DNA from: a candidate division KSB3 bacterium
GTDB lineage: Bacteria; Moduliflexota; Moduliflexia; Moduliflexales; Moduliflexaceae
Direction: 5' to 3'
Assembly (NCBI GenBank): GCA_002748425.1
Contig: PDSJ01000022.1
Location: 45,759-109,758 of the forward strand
Length of the DNA: 64,000 nt
Part shown: positions 1-8,104 of the stretch, piece after piece
Layout of the letters: each line of letters starts with the position of its first letter
Position numbering within the stretch: the stretch's first letter is position 1
The notes under the pieces: generated by a model
Databases searched by the model: none
What the model was told of the DNA's origin: nothing
Seen by the model: the letters and a program-made list of their open reading frames with translations, nothing else
Program-made: the position numbers and the translations under genes

Positions 1-1138
1 TTTTACCCTCTCTGAGCGTTGTCGGGAGTTCGCGATATCTCGTCCAACTGCCTATAAAGACATCAAACGTTACCAACAGGAGGAAGTTGAGGGGCTGTTT
101 GAAAAGACCAGAACACCTCTTCCCCGAAAAACAGCTTCTCGTATAGAGAAGACTATAGTTTCGTATAGAAAGAAACATCTCCGCTGGGGTGGAGAAAACA
201 TTTGGAAACTCTTGCATAACGATTTTGAACAAGAAGAAATTCCTTGTATTTCAACAGGTAACAGGATAATCAAACGTAATGGATTGATTGTGGTTCGTAA
301 ACGACGGCCAAGGGTAAAACCGGTCTCTCCAGTGTTTAATCCACAGGCCTGCAACGATGTCTGGAGTGCTGATTTTACAGGGAAATTCAGGCTGGGTAAC
401 CGAAACTATTGTCATCCCTTAACGATAGCAGATTCCTACAGCCGTTACCTCTTTACAGCAAAAGGCCTCTATGGAGAGCGCTTTGTTCCAACAAAGCAGG
501 AGTTTAAGCAGGTTTTCAGGGAATACGGTAAACCCCGTCAGAGACATACAGATAACGGCAGGCCTTTTGAGGCGGTCCAGGCCATTACAAGGCTGACCAG
601 ACTTTCTGTCTGGTTCCTGGAGCATGATATAGAGCCAGTGTATTCAGATCCTGCCCATCCAGAACAAAATGGCAGGCACGAGCGAATGCACCGGGATTTG
701 AAAGGAGAAGCCACAAGACCGCCAGCGTATAATCTGAGAGCACAACAACGTAAGGGAAACCGGTTTGTCTATGAGTATAATAATGAGCGCCCCCACGCTG
801 CCTTAGAGTTGGAAACACCGGGATCAGTGCATCTGAGATCACGGCAAGAGTATAGAGAGAAGGGAGAGGAGTGGTGTTATCCTGCTCATTTTCACGTTCG
901 CCGGCTTTGCAAGAATGGAGCGCTTCGCTGGCGTAGCACCAAGTGGGTAATGGTTACTACCCGTTGATCAGGTAAAGACGTGGGGTTAGAGGAGATTGGC
1001 ACAGGAATATGACGCGTATTTTTCAGGCAAAAACTGCTTGGATATTTTGAGGAGCAGACGTTGAGGATTCAAGATGAAATCGGACGTCTAAAGAGAAATT
1101 ATGTGTAAACGATGTAGTGACATAGTTGTAAACGATCA
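1..1138 (+). mobile_element. Right part of an IS481-like insertion sequence, left end outside window
   Basis: The window opens inside an insertion sequence. A transposase reading frame runs from base 2 to 1108 and is followed at once by a terminal-type sequence containing TGTAAACGAT twice (about 1104-1113 and 1126-1135), separated by a short spacer with TGACATAG. The overlap of the transposase stop with this end is usual in IS481-type elements. The left inverted repeat and any target duplication lie outside the window, so the exact outer boundary is uncertain by some bases. Confidence 0.75.
2..1108 (+). pseudogene. IS481-like DDE transposase, 5' cut by window, two in-frame stops
   Basis: The frame is open from the first codon at base 2. 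It encodes an N-terminal helix-turn-helix region (FAISRPTAYKDIKRY), then an rve integrase core with the DDE residues in SADFTGKF, TDNGRPF and EQNGRHERMHR. The frame is interrupted by TGA at 965-967 and again by TGA at 1010-1012, yet it stays in frame and recognisable to TAA at 1106-1108. The tail (VGLEEIGTGI, then RVFFRQKLLGYF and LRIQDEIGRLKRNYV) matches the usual C-terminus of this family. The element is therefore probably dead or makes a product shortened by about 47 residues. TGA serves as a normal stop in many genes here, so general recoding is unlikely. Confidence 0.8.
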
Positions 1139-1359
1139 AGCGCATTGAACAGATCCCTCTGCAGAAAAACTTGACTCCGGCCATTCACAAACGGCCTCCG
1201 CTTTTGTCAAGTACACGCCGATAAGCTTTCCTCCCTCACTGTTATCGCAGGTGTTCCAGACCAGGCGAAGAAAATGTTGGAATTACTGAATTCGCTATTT
1301 TAAAGGGAAGAATCCGCCCAACAAGTCGAGTTTATCTATTAAATATAACGTTTATTTAC
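1139..1359. other. Non-coding stretch between IS end and ATPase promoter
   Basis: No convincing gene is visible. There is an imperfect inverted repeat with ACTTGAC at 1169-1175 and GTCAAGT at 1206-1212 enclosing GGCC/GGCC arms. It could form a hairpin or be the remnant of another mobile element. The stretch becomes AT-rich from about 1300 towards the promoter. Confidence 0.4.
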
Positions 1360-1388
1360 TTGACAAAATATTTTTGATAATCTTTACT
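1360..1388 (+). promoter_or_regulatory. Putative sigma70-type promoter for the AAA/TPR/FGE gene
   Basis: A perfect TTGACA (1360-1365) is followed by a 17-base AT-rich spacer and TTTACT (1383-1388), four of six matches to the -10 consensus. Transcription would begin near 1395, giving a leader of about 90 bases before the preferred ATG at 1488. The site was found by eye. Confidence 0.5.
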
Positions 1389-1487
1389 AACAAAAGTTAA
1401 TAGTTGTTATCGTACTGTTTCTGGTCGTTAGGGACAGGAGGCTGTGTTGTCGCAGGAGTGACGCTTGTTGACGGGCAGAGAGAGACT

Positions 1488-4202
1488 ATGAGTATTTCAA
1501 ATCCTTATGTTGCCGGGAACCCGGTTCATGGACATAATAAATTTATCGGACGAGACGATATTCTTCAGGATGTGCTGCGCAGCCTGAAGAATCCCGAAAC
1601 GAATTCGCTTGTCTTGTTCGGTCAACGCCGGATCGGCAAAACGTCGGTCATGTTACATGTCGAACGCACTCTTCGGGAAGAAGGGCGCTATACGCCAGTC
1701 TACTTTGACCTTCAGAATAAAGCGGCACTTTCCCTCAAAGATGTGCTCTACCAAATGGGCCAGAAAGTGTGTGCGGCTACAGGAACGCATCTTCCTGCGT
1801 GGGAGCAATTCGACCGAAGTGGGCAATTTTTTTATACGCGCTTCATTCCGTCGGTGATCGAAGGCTGGGAAGAGCACCAGCTCGTCCTCTTGCTGGATGA
1901 GTTTGATGTACTCGATATGCCGTATATTGAAGAACGGGCCGGCAGAACATTTTTTCCCTTTATGCAGCGCTGGCTGAAAGTCGCCCAGGATGTCCAGTTC
2001 GTTTTTGTGTTGGGAAGAAGGCCGGAAGAACTTTCGACCAATACGCTGGCGGCCTTTAAAAATATTCCTTCACGGAAAATTTCATTGATGCCGCGAGACG
2101 CCTGCGAGAAAATCATCCGGCAGTCGGAGCAGAATGAAAGTCTTTTCTGGAGTGAAGACGCGGTTGAACGGCTGTGGTATTGGACACAGGGGCATCCCTA
2201 CTTCACACAGCTTTTGTGCAGCGAAATTTGGGACGCCAGTCAAATGATGCGGAGTGCCGGCTATGATCGTCTGTATAGCCGAAGTGGACAGCCACAAAGG
2301 GGGCAGCATATCCCCATTGTCCGTCAAGCAGCAGTCGACGCCTCGCTTGAGCGGGCTCTTGAGCAGGGAGCGAATGCCTTTCAATGGATTTGGAACAGTT
2401 TACCGCCGGCCGAACGAGTGATAATGGCGGCGATTGCAGAGTGTCAAGACGATGAGATCAGTCTTGACACTCTGACGGATATTCTCCGGCGCAGCAAGGT
2501 CAGCTTGATACTGCGGGAACTCAAATTGGCTCCGGAAACCCTGGTTCTCTCTGACTTGCTGCGGCGTTCGTCAAACGACCATTACCGTTTTGCCGTCCCA
2601 ATGCTGCGCCGCTGGGTTTCTGAAGAAAAAGCCCTGCGGCGTGTCAAAGCAGAGCTTGATAACCTGGAGCCGCTGGCGGAATCTCTCTACCGCAGTGGTG
2701 AAGGCTTTTATAAAATGGGGAAGTATGTCGAGGCAGAACGTTTACTGCGGAATGCGTTAAATGTCAATCCTAATCATTTTCGCGCACAGTTGCTGCTGGG
2801 CCAGTCTCTGCTTGGTCAGGGCAAGCCTGCTGAGGCAGTCGACGTGCTGGAACTCGCCTATCAGTTCGATCGGCGCTCCGCGCAGTCGAACTATGTCGGG
2901 GCCCTGTTGGCTCTGGCGGATGAGCAGCGCGGGAAAGAGCAGCTTCAGACGTATAATCGTATCTTGGGCATTGAACCGAACCAAGTCATCGCGCTCAAGA
3001 AAAAACATTCTTTCCTATTGAATGCTGCGAGGGTATCTGCCCAAAAAGGAGACTTTGAGACTGCTCTGAAACTTTATCGCTACCTCGGAGACCAGGATGG
3101 CATCAACAGCGTGACAGCAGGGCGTCAGAAATTCTCCGAACGATTGAGTCGCGCCGAACAGCATGAACGTCATGAAGAATGGAAGGAAGCGATCCGTCTT
3201 TACAGGGCAGTCCTTAAGGAGTTTCCTGATCGTGAAGACTGGCAGGAACGCCTGGCAGCGGCCAAAAAGCAGAAAAGGCTGGCAGAATACTATTTTTATG
3301 CCAATGCTGCTTTGCAGCAAGATAAGCTGAAACTCGCCCAGAAATTTTTTGCAAAGGTTGTTGCTATGCAGCCCGAGTATAAAGACGCGCTGCGTTATCT
3401 GCTGTTGACCGTGACAGGGATTGACCTCGAGGAAATCTTAAAGGAGAATCGACTGGCTCGTGGGCAGCAGCGGCTCGAAACACTGGATCGGGATATCAGT
3501 CTGGAAATGGTGTTCATTCCGGCAGGCAGCTTTCTGATGGGATCACCGGACAGTGAAGAGGGGCGGTTTGAACGCGAAGGGCCGCAGCACACAGTTTCCC
3601 TGCAAAGCTTTTATCTCAGCAAATATCCGATCACCCAGGCCCAGTGGAGTTCTGTCATGGGAAGCAATCCAGCACGTTTTGCAGGCAGTACGCGTCCGGT
3701 CGAAAGCGTCAATTGGTATGATGCGCTGTCATTCTGTGAGCGTCTTTCCGAGTTGAGTGGGCGCCACTATCGCCTGCCCAGTGAGGCGGAATGGGAGTAT
3801 GCCTGTCGCGCCGGAACCAAAGGCCCCTTTTATTTCGGGAAAATCATCAGTTTCGAACTCGCGAATTACGACGCCAGTCAGGGATACAAGAGTGCTGAGC
3901 CAGTCGGTGAATTTCGCGGAGAAACTACAGAGGTCGGCAGTTTTTTGTCAAACCGCTTTGGGCTCTGTGATATGCACGGCAATGTTTTGGAATGGTGTGC
4001 AGACTACTGGCATCAGGATTACACCAACGCGCCGGAAGACGGTGCTGTCTGGGAGTCAAAAGGTCATAAGCGCTTACGGGTGCTGCGGGGCGGAGCCTGG
4101 GATATCTTGCCCAATGGCTGTCGCAGCGCCTTCCGAGATTTCGACGATCCGGCTAACTCCGAAGCCAGTTACGGCTTCCGGGTCGCAGTCTCTGACTGGT
4201 AA
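1488..4202 (+). CDS. AAA-type ATPase, TPR and formylglycine-generating-enzyme-like fusion protein
   Basis: About 904 residues from ATG 1488. A reading frame extends to ATG 1404, but the conserved part (NPYVAGNPV, then FIGRDDIL) begins just after 1488 and AGAGAGA precedes it. Residues 1-370 form a P-loop ATPase with Walker A GQRRIGKTS (about 45-53) and Walker B LVLLLDEFD, resembling Archaeal_ATPase/STAND proteins. Residues about 400-620 are tetratricopeptide-like helices. The last 230 residues are a formylglycine-generating-enzyme/SUMF1-type domain (FIPAGSFLMGS, RLPSEAEWEYACRAGT, GNVLEWCADYW, RVLRGGAWD). In multidomain proteins this fold is often a binding or diversity-scaffold domain rather than a sulfatase activator. 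No sulfatase is near. The gene is probably monocistronic. I infer a signalling or stress-sensing role, but the function is unknown. Confidence 0.85.
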   Translation: MSISNPYVAGNPVHGHNKFIGRDDILQDVLRSLKNPETNSLVLFGQRRIGKTSVMLHVERTLREEGRYTPVYFDLQNKAALSLKDVLYQMGQKVCAATGTHLPAWEQFDRSGQFFYTRFIPSVIEGWEEHQLVLLLDEFDVLDMPYIEERAGRTFFPFMQRWLKVAQDVQFVFVLGRRPEELSTNTLAAFKNIPSRKISLMPRDACEKIIRQSEQNESLFWSEDAVERLWYWTQGHPYFTQLLCSEIWDASQMMRSAGYDRLYSRSGQPQRGQHIPIVRQAAVDASLERALEQGANAFQWIWNSLPPAERVIMAAIAECQDDEISLDTLTDILRRSKVSLILRELKLAPETLVLSDLLRRSSNDHYRFAVPMLRRWVSEEKALRRVKAELDNLEPLAESLYRSGEGFYKMGKYVEAERLLRNALNVNPNHFRAQLLLGQSLLGQGKPAEAVDVLELAYQFDRRSAQSNYVGALLALADEQRGKEQLQTYNRILGIEPNQVIALKKKHSFLLNAARVSAQKGDFETALKLYRYLGDQDGINSVTAGRQKFSERLSRAEQHERHEEWKEAIRLYRAVLKEFPDREDWQERLAAAKKQKRLAEYYFYANAALQQDKLKLAQKFFAKVVAMQPEYKDALRYLLLTVTGIDLEEILKENRLARGQQRLETLDRDISLEMVFIPAGSFLMGSPDSEEGRFEREGPQHTVSLQSFYLSKYPITQAQWSSVMGSNPARFAGSTRPVESVNWYDALSFCERLSELSGRHYRLPSEAEWEYACRAGTKGPFYFGKIISFELANYDASQGYKSAEPVGEFRGETTEVGSFLSNRFGLCDMHGNVLEWCADYWHQDYTNAPEDGAVWESKGHKRLRVLRGGAWDILPNGCRSAFRDFDDPANSEASYGFRVAVSDW

Positions 4203-4232
4203 CTTCGGCCTTAATTACTTTTTCGAAAGAAC

Positions 4233-4261
4233 TTGACAGAAATTCTCAGACTTTCTATACT
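4233..4261 (+). promoter_or_regulatory. Strong sigma70-type promoter of the rpmH operon
   Basis: TTGACA (4233-4238), a 17-base spacer and TATACT (4256-4261) make one of the best promoter matches in the window. The leader of about 135 bases before rpmH contains a short CCCTT/AAGGG inverted repeat near 4291-4310, which might take part in control of the operon. Confidence 0.75.
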
Positions 4262-4406
4262 GCCGGCGTTCTTGAGGCGACTACATATATCCCCTTGTTT
4301 TTATAAGGGTTATAAGGTTTTATGCTCTGTAAGTTTGTGCCGCTGCCCTCTGGAATGCTGTTGTCACAATTGCTGATTTTATTGAATTGCCGAAGGAGAA
4401 AAAACT

Positions 4407-4541
4407 GTGAAAAGAACCTACCAACCCAAAAATATTGTGAGAAAGCGTGTGCACGGTTTTCGCGCCCGTATGAGGACTAAAGCAGGTCGTCTTGTTTTGA
4501 AGAGGCGCCGTGCCAAGGGACGCAAACGTTTAACAGTGTAA
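4407..4541 (+). CDS. rpmH: 50S ribosomal protein L34
   Basis: A 44-residue, highly basic protein starting [17 protein letters not shown] and ending GRKRLTV, the standard L34 sequence and length. It starts at GTG 4407, with AAGGAG (4393-4398) nine bases upstream. L34 binds 23S rRNA in the large subunit. It is the first gene of the conserved rpmH-rnpA-yidD-yidC-jag-mnmE-rsmG block. The usual neighbour dnaA is not upstream here; the AAA/TPR/FGE gene sits there instead. Confidence 0.97.
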   Translation: MKRTYQPKNIVRKRVHGFRARMRTKAGRLVLKRRRAKGRKRLTV

Positions 4542-4600
4542 GATGCGTCCGGATTCTGCCGAAGACATTCACGGAACGGCAGGGGCGGAACGTAGAATTC

Positions 4601-4933
4601 ATGCCTGAGTGTTTTGCTCAACATGAGCGGATTAAACGGAAGACTGATTTTCAGCGGGTATATCAGGAGGGAAGCAAGAGGGTTTCCTCTTCTTTTATTC
4701 TGTATAGTACGATCGAACAGGGCCGATCATACTGCCGTTTAGGCATCACAGCCAGTCGTAAAGTCGGTAATGCCGTTGTACGAAATCGTTGTAAACGTGT
4801 GCTGCGGGAAATCTTTCGACGGCATAAGCCGCTCTTACCCCAAGGAATGGATATTGTTGTCGTGGTCAGGCGGGCAATGACTGAAAAACGATATCACGAA
4901 ATCCTCGATGAATTTTGTTGTGCCCTCTCGTAA
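4601..4933 (+). CDS. rnpA: Ribonuclease P protein component
   Basis: 110 residues, the normal size for the protein subunit of RNase P, which helps the catalytic RNA remove 5' leaders of pre-tRNAs. The family signature is clear: RIKRKTDFQRVYQEG near the N-terminus, LGITASRKVGNAVVRNR in the middle and KRVLREIFRRH in the RNA-binding helix. It lies 59 bases after rpmH and 60 bases before yidD on the same strand. The start could lie a few codons further in, because the family core begins around ERIKRKTDF. Confidence 0.95.
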   Translation: MPECFAQHERIKRKTDFQRVYQEGSKRVSSSFILYSTIEQGRSYCRLGITASRKVGNAVVRNRCKRVLREIFRRHKPLLPQGMDIVVVVRRAMTEKRYHEILDEFCCALS

Positions 4934-4993
4934 ATATTCTATGTTTTTGATGCGAGCCTTTCATGGCAGATATAATTCCTCTGCCCGCACATA

Positions 4994-5203
4994 ATGCAAG
5001 GTATCCTTATTTCACTGATAACAATTTACCAGAAGTATATATCCCCTTTTTTTCCACCGACATGCCGTTTCTACCCGACATGTTCCGAATATGGCATTCA
5101 GGCGTTACGCAGATATGGCGCGCTGAAAGGTTCGTGGCTGACGCTGTGGCGGCTTATGCGCTGCCAGCCCTTTTCCAAAGGCGGCAACGATCCGCTGAGA
5201 TAG
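4994..5203 (+). CDS. yidD: Membrane protein insertion efficiency factor YidD
   Basis: 69 residues with the YidD signature: an N-terminal amphipathic helix ([15 protein letters not shown]), then [21 protein letters not shown] with conserved cysteines, and [11 protein letters not shown] near the end. YidD is a small peripheral inner-membrane protein that assists YidC-dependent insertion. It sits in its usual place between rnpA and yidC. A longer overlapping frame (4963-5244) does not encode the family pattern and is spurious. Confidence 0.93.
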   Translation: MQGILISLITIYQKYISPFFPPTCRFYPTCSEYGIQALRRYGALKGSWLTLWRLMRCQPFSKGGNDPLR

Positions 5204-5269
5204 CGTACAGCACTGTACATGACAAAATGTCGGTGTTTCCGTAAAGAAAAACAGGGGACGTGAGCAATT

Positions 5270-7000
5270 ATGGAAAAAAACACGATACTTGCTATCGTAC
5301 TTTCACTGCTTGTGTTAGTGGCCTGGCAGTACTTGTTTGTTGCGCCTCAGCAGCAACAACTGATGGAAGAGCAAACTGGTCTGGAGGAGTCACCGAGACA
5401 GCAGGAGCAGTCTGACGGTGACGGGTCTTTTGTACAGACTACTGAAGGGCAGGAGATGGCTGCTGTAAGAGATGCCCTGCCTTCTGACGAAGAGCAGCCG
5501 GGAGAGATCAATGAACTTGCAGAAGATCTCCTGATTGAAACGCCTCTCATTCGGGTGGTGATCACGACTCAAGGTGCGCGTATCAAATCGTGGCAGCTCT
5601 TGGACCATAAAGACCTCAATGATGAACCGCTTGAGCTGATTACGGAGGATGCGCAACGGCGCGGCCAATATGCGCTGGCAGTGTTCACAGGTGAGAAAGA
5701 ACTTGATCGTGAGTTGAATACGGGATTGTATTCCGCGCCGAATACGCCCCTGAAGCTTGCTTACGGCGACGAGGCGATGAGCCTGACACTGACTTACCGT
5801 CTGGCGAGTGGCGGTGCCTTTAGCAAGACATTTCTCTTCCATGCTGATTCGTATGTTGTCGATGTGACCGCGCATTTTGACGCAGAATCCTTTGAGGGAA
5901 AAGCACTTTCGATGGTCTGGGGGCCCGGCGCTGGTGTGCACCTTGAGGATGCCATGCGCTTTGAGGCTGGCCTTGTCTGGCAGAGAGGCACAGCAAAGCC
6001 GGAGCGTGTGGCTGCCAAAAAATTGACGGGCTCACGAATAGAACAATCTGTCGAATGGGTTGCACTGAATCGTAAATATTTTACAGTTGCACTTTTTCCG
6101 ATGAGTGCTGCCAATACACTTTCGATTCAAAAAATTACCATTCACCCGGCAAATCCGGATGACAAAATCAATCCGGTTCGCCAGGTCCTGGTTGGTCTCA
6201 GTCAAGCTCTGTCCGGTGGAGAATGTCGTCTCAGTGTCTATGCCGGACCGAAAAAACGTTCGGAACTCGCACGCACGCATCAAGGATTTGAAAAGTTACT
6301 GGATTACGGCTTCTTCGGTTTTATTGCCGAACCACTGGCTCAATTCATGGACTATTTGTACCTTTATGTTGGCAATTACGGGGTGGTGATAATTTGTCTG
6401 ACAATTCTGATTAAAATTCTTTTCTTTCCATTGACGTATAAGAGTTTTACCTCAATGAAGAAAATGCAGGATATTCAGCCGGAAATGAAAAAGCTGCAGG
6501 AAAAATACAAAGACGACAAACAGCGGCTTAACCAGGAAATGATGGCCTTTTATAAGGAAAAAGGAGTCAATCCCATGGGCGGGTGTCTGCCTATGGTACT
6601 CCAGATTCCCGTTTTTTTCGCCTTATATCAAACCCTCTCGCAGTCAATCGAGCTGCGCGGCGCATCCTTTCTCTGGATTTCCGATTTATCCTCGACGGAA
6701 ACCCTCTTTTTTAAACCGCTGGTGCTGTTGATGGGAGCCAGCATGTTTCTCCAGCAGTCAATGACTCCGACGACCGCTGATAACAGGCAAGCCCAGATGT
6801 TCAAATTCATGCCGATTCTGTTTACCGCCATGTTCTGGAATTTCCCGTCAGGGCTTGTGTTGTATTGGTTCATGAATAACATACTCACGATTGGGCAGCA
6901 ATATCTGATCAACAAACGGGGACCTGCGAAGAAAGCGCATGAGGCGAAAGAGGAAACCCCCTCGAAGAAGTCATATAAACAACGCAAAAAAGGAAAATAA
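5270..7000 (+). CDS. yidC: Membrane protein insertase YidC
   Basis: 576 residues, the long form typical of Gram-negative bacteria. An N-terminal transmembrane helix (residues about 5-25) precedes a large periplasmic beta domain (about 80-330). The conserved insertase core follows from about 350 (GNYGVVIICLTILIKILFFP; MKKMQDIQPEMKKLQEKYKDD; NPMGGCLPMVLQIPVFFALY), with five membrane segments in total, then a basic tail (KKSYKQRKKGK). It inserts and folds inner-membrane proteins alone or with SecYEG. A purine-rich leader before ATG 5270 supplies a weak ribosome-binding site. Confidence 0.96.
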   Translation: MEKNTILAIVLSLLVLVAWQYLFVAPQQQQLMEEQTGLEESPRQQEQSDGDGSFVQTTEGQEMAAVRDALPSDEEQPGEINELAEDLLIETPLIRVVITTQGARIKSWQLLDHKDLNDEPLELITEDAQRRGQYALAVFTGEKELDRELNTGLYSAPNTPLKLAYGDEAMSLTLTYRLASGGAFSKTFLFHADSYVVDVTAHFDAESFEGKALSMVWGPGAGVHLEDAMRFEAGLVWQRGTAKPERVAAKKLTGSRIEQSVEWVALNRKYFTVALFPMSAANTLSIQKITIHPANPDDKINPVRQVLVGLSQALSGGECRLSVYAGPKKRSELARTHQGFEKLLDYGFFGFIAEPLAQFMDYLYLYVGNYGVVIICLTILIKILFFPLTYKSFTSMKKMQDIQPEMKKLQEKYKDDKQRLNQEMMAFYKEKGVNPMGGCLPMVLQIPVFFALYQTLSQSIELRGASFLWISDLSSTETLFFKPLVLLMGASMFLQQSMTPTTADNRQAQMFKFMPILFTAMFWNFPSGLVLYWFMNNILTIGQQYLINKRGPAKKAHEAKEETPSKKSYKQRKKGK

Positions 7001-7066
7001 ATTCTGACGCGATCAGACCAGTATGCCCGAACAGCCAATACCTTAGGAGAGAAGGAGAGCGACATC

Positions 7067-8035
7067 ATGAGAACACTAGAACAGGAAGGAAAAACCGTAG
7101 ATGATGCTATCAGCAAAGCTCTTGAAGCATTTAATGTCAGTCGAGATCAGATTTCCGTAGAAATTCTTGAAGAAGGCAGCCGAGGACTCTTCGGCCTGCT
7201 GGGGACACGACCTGCAAAAATTCGGGTAAAAGTCACACAAGATGTCAGCTATGATAAGATGAAGGAAGAGCTTCGCTCTGTGCAGCCGACGAGGTCGCAG
7301 GAAAAGGACAGTCAGAAGAAAGACGTTGAGCGCAAAACCAGCCGGCCCAGCAAGCAGCAGAGCTCACGGAGTAAAGACCGTCCGTCTCAGCAGCGCACAG
7401 ATGGAGAGATCCGGAGAGAGCAGAAAAAGGAAGAGGAGAACGTAGCTGCACACGAACGTTCAAAAGAGCAGACGGCAGATCAGGCTGCGAAAGAACACAT
7501 GCCTGAACGTCCGAAAGGATATGATGAAAAACGGCTTCAGCAGATTACTGAAAAGGCCAAGGAAGCTCTTAGCGTCATTCTCGCAAATTTACAAATTGAG
7601 TATAAAGTTGAGGTAAAACGCCGTGACGATCAGATTTTGATGAATATCCATTGTGACAATGAGAATTTTTTGATCGGACGACGCGGGACAACACTGGATG
7701 CGGTCCAATATCTTGTGAATCGAATTGCCAACAAAGACGTTGAAGAAAAAATTCAAGTGGTTCTGGATACGTCCGATTATCGCAGGAACCGTAAACAACG
7801 ACTTGAAGAACTCGCGTTACGCCTGTCCCGCCGAGTCAAGGCGACCGGAAAATCTGTGACTGTGGCTCCGATGAACCCGCATGACCGCCGCATTATTCAT
7901 CTGACGCTTCAGAACGACTCGTCGATCCGGACTCTGAGCCGCGGTTCCGGCTTTATGCGGCGTATCATTATCTCGTCAAACCGCTCATTCAGGCAGCATA
8001 AATCATCATCCTCCGCGTCAGAACAGGAAACGTGA
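7067..8035 (+). CDS. jag: Jag/KhpB-like RNA-binding protein (Jag-N, KH, R3H)
   Basis: 322 residues. A Jag_N domain opens the protein (EGKTVDDAISKALEAFN; VEILEEGSRGLFGLLGTRPA). A long, charged, probably disordered linker rich in Lys, Glu, Gln, Ser and Arg spans about 80-150. A KH domain follows (NCDNENFLIGRRGTTLDAVQYL region, about 195-235), then an R3H domain near the C-terminus (MNPHDRRIIHLTL). It is a predicted RNA chaperone-like protein co-transcribed with yidC. GGAGAG lies upstream of ATG 7067. The linker is longer than in many Firmicute homologues. Confidence 0.93.
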   Translation: MRTLEQEGKTVDDAISKALEAFNVSRDQISVEILEEGSRGLFGLLGTRPAKIRVKVTQDVSYDKMKEELRSVQPTRSQEKDSQKKDVERKTSRPSKQQSSRSKDRPSQQRTDGEIRREQKKEEENVAAHERSKEQTADQAAKEHMPERPKGYDEKRLQQITEKAKEALSVILANLQIEYKVEVKRRDDQILMNIHCDNENFLIGRRGTTLDAVQYLVNRIANKDVEEKIQVVLDTSDYRRNRKQRLEELALRLSRRVKATGKSVTVAPMNPHDRRIIHLTLQNDSSIRTLSRGSGFMRRIIISSNRSFRQHKSSSSASEQET

Positions 8036-8053
8036 AGGAGAGAGTTTTTATGA

Positions 8054-8090
8054 CACGACCTGACAGGGTTTCATATCCTGTCAGGTCGTG
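8054..8090 (+). promoter_or_regulatory. Strong hairpin between jag and mnmE
   Basis: CACGACCTGACAGG (8054-8067) and CCTGTCAGGTCGTG (8077-8090) form a perfect 14-bp stem with a nine-base loop. No T-run follows, so it is not a classical intrinsic terminator. It ends only 14 bases before the mnmE start and could hide or modulate the ribosome-binding region, or act as an RNA processing site. Confidence 0.65.
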
Positions 8091-8104
8091 GTGTGTCATG
8101 ACTC

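Noticed and set aside
965..1012. Two TGA codons in the transposase read as selenocysteine or as a recoded codon
   Set aside because: They are not at redox Cys positions of a selenoprotein family, no SECIS-like hairpin is apparent and TGA is a normal stop in many genes of the window. Mutation is simpler.
3757..4236. 159-codon plus-strand frame within the AAA/TPR/FGE gene
   Set aside because: It runs in another frame through the conserved FGE domain and has no supporting motif.
4203..4406. Replication origin next to rpmH
   Set aside because: No dnaA gene and no cluster of TTATCCACA-type boxes is present in this spacer.
4963..5244. 93-codon frame overlapping yidD
   Set aside because: The alternative frame 4994-5203 carries the full YidD signature; this one is its shadow.
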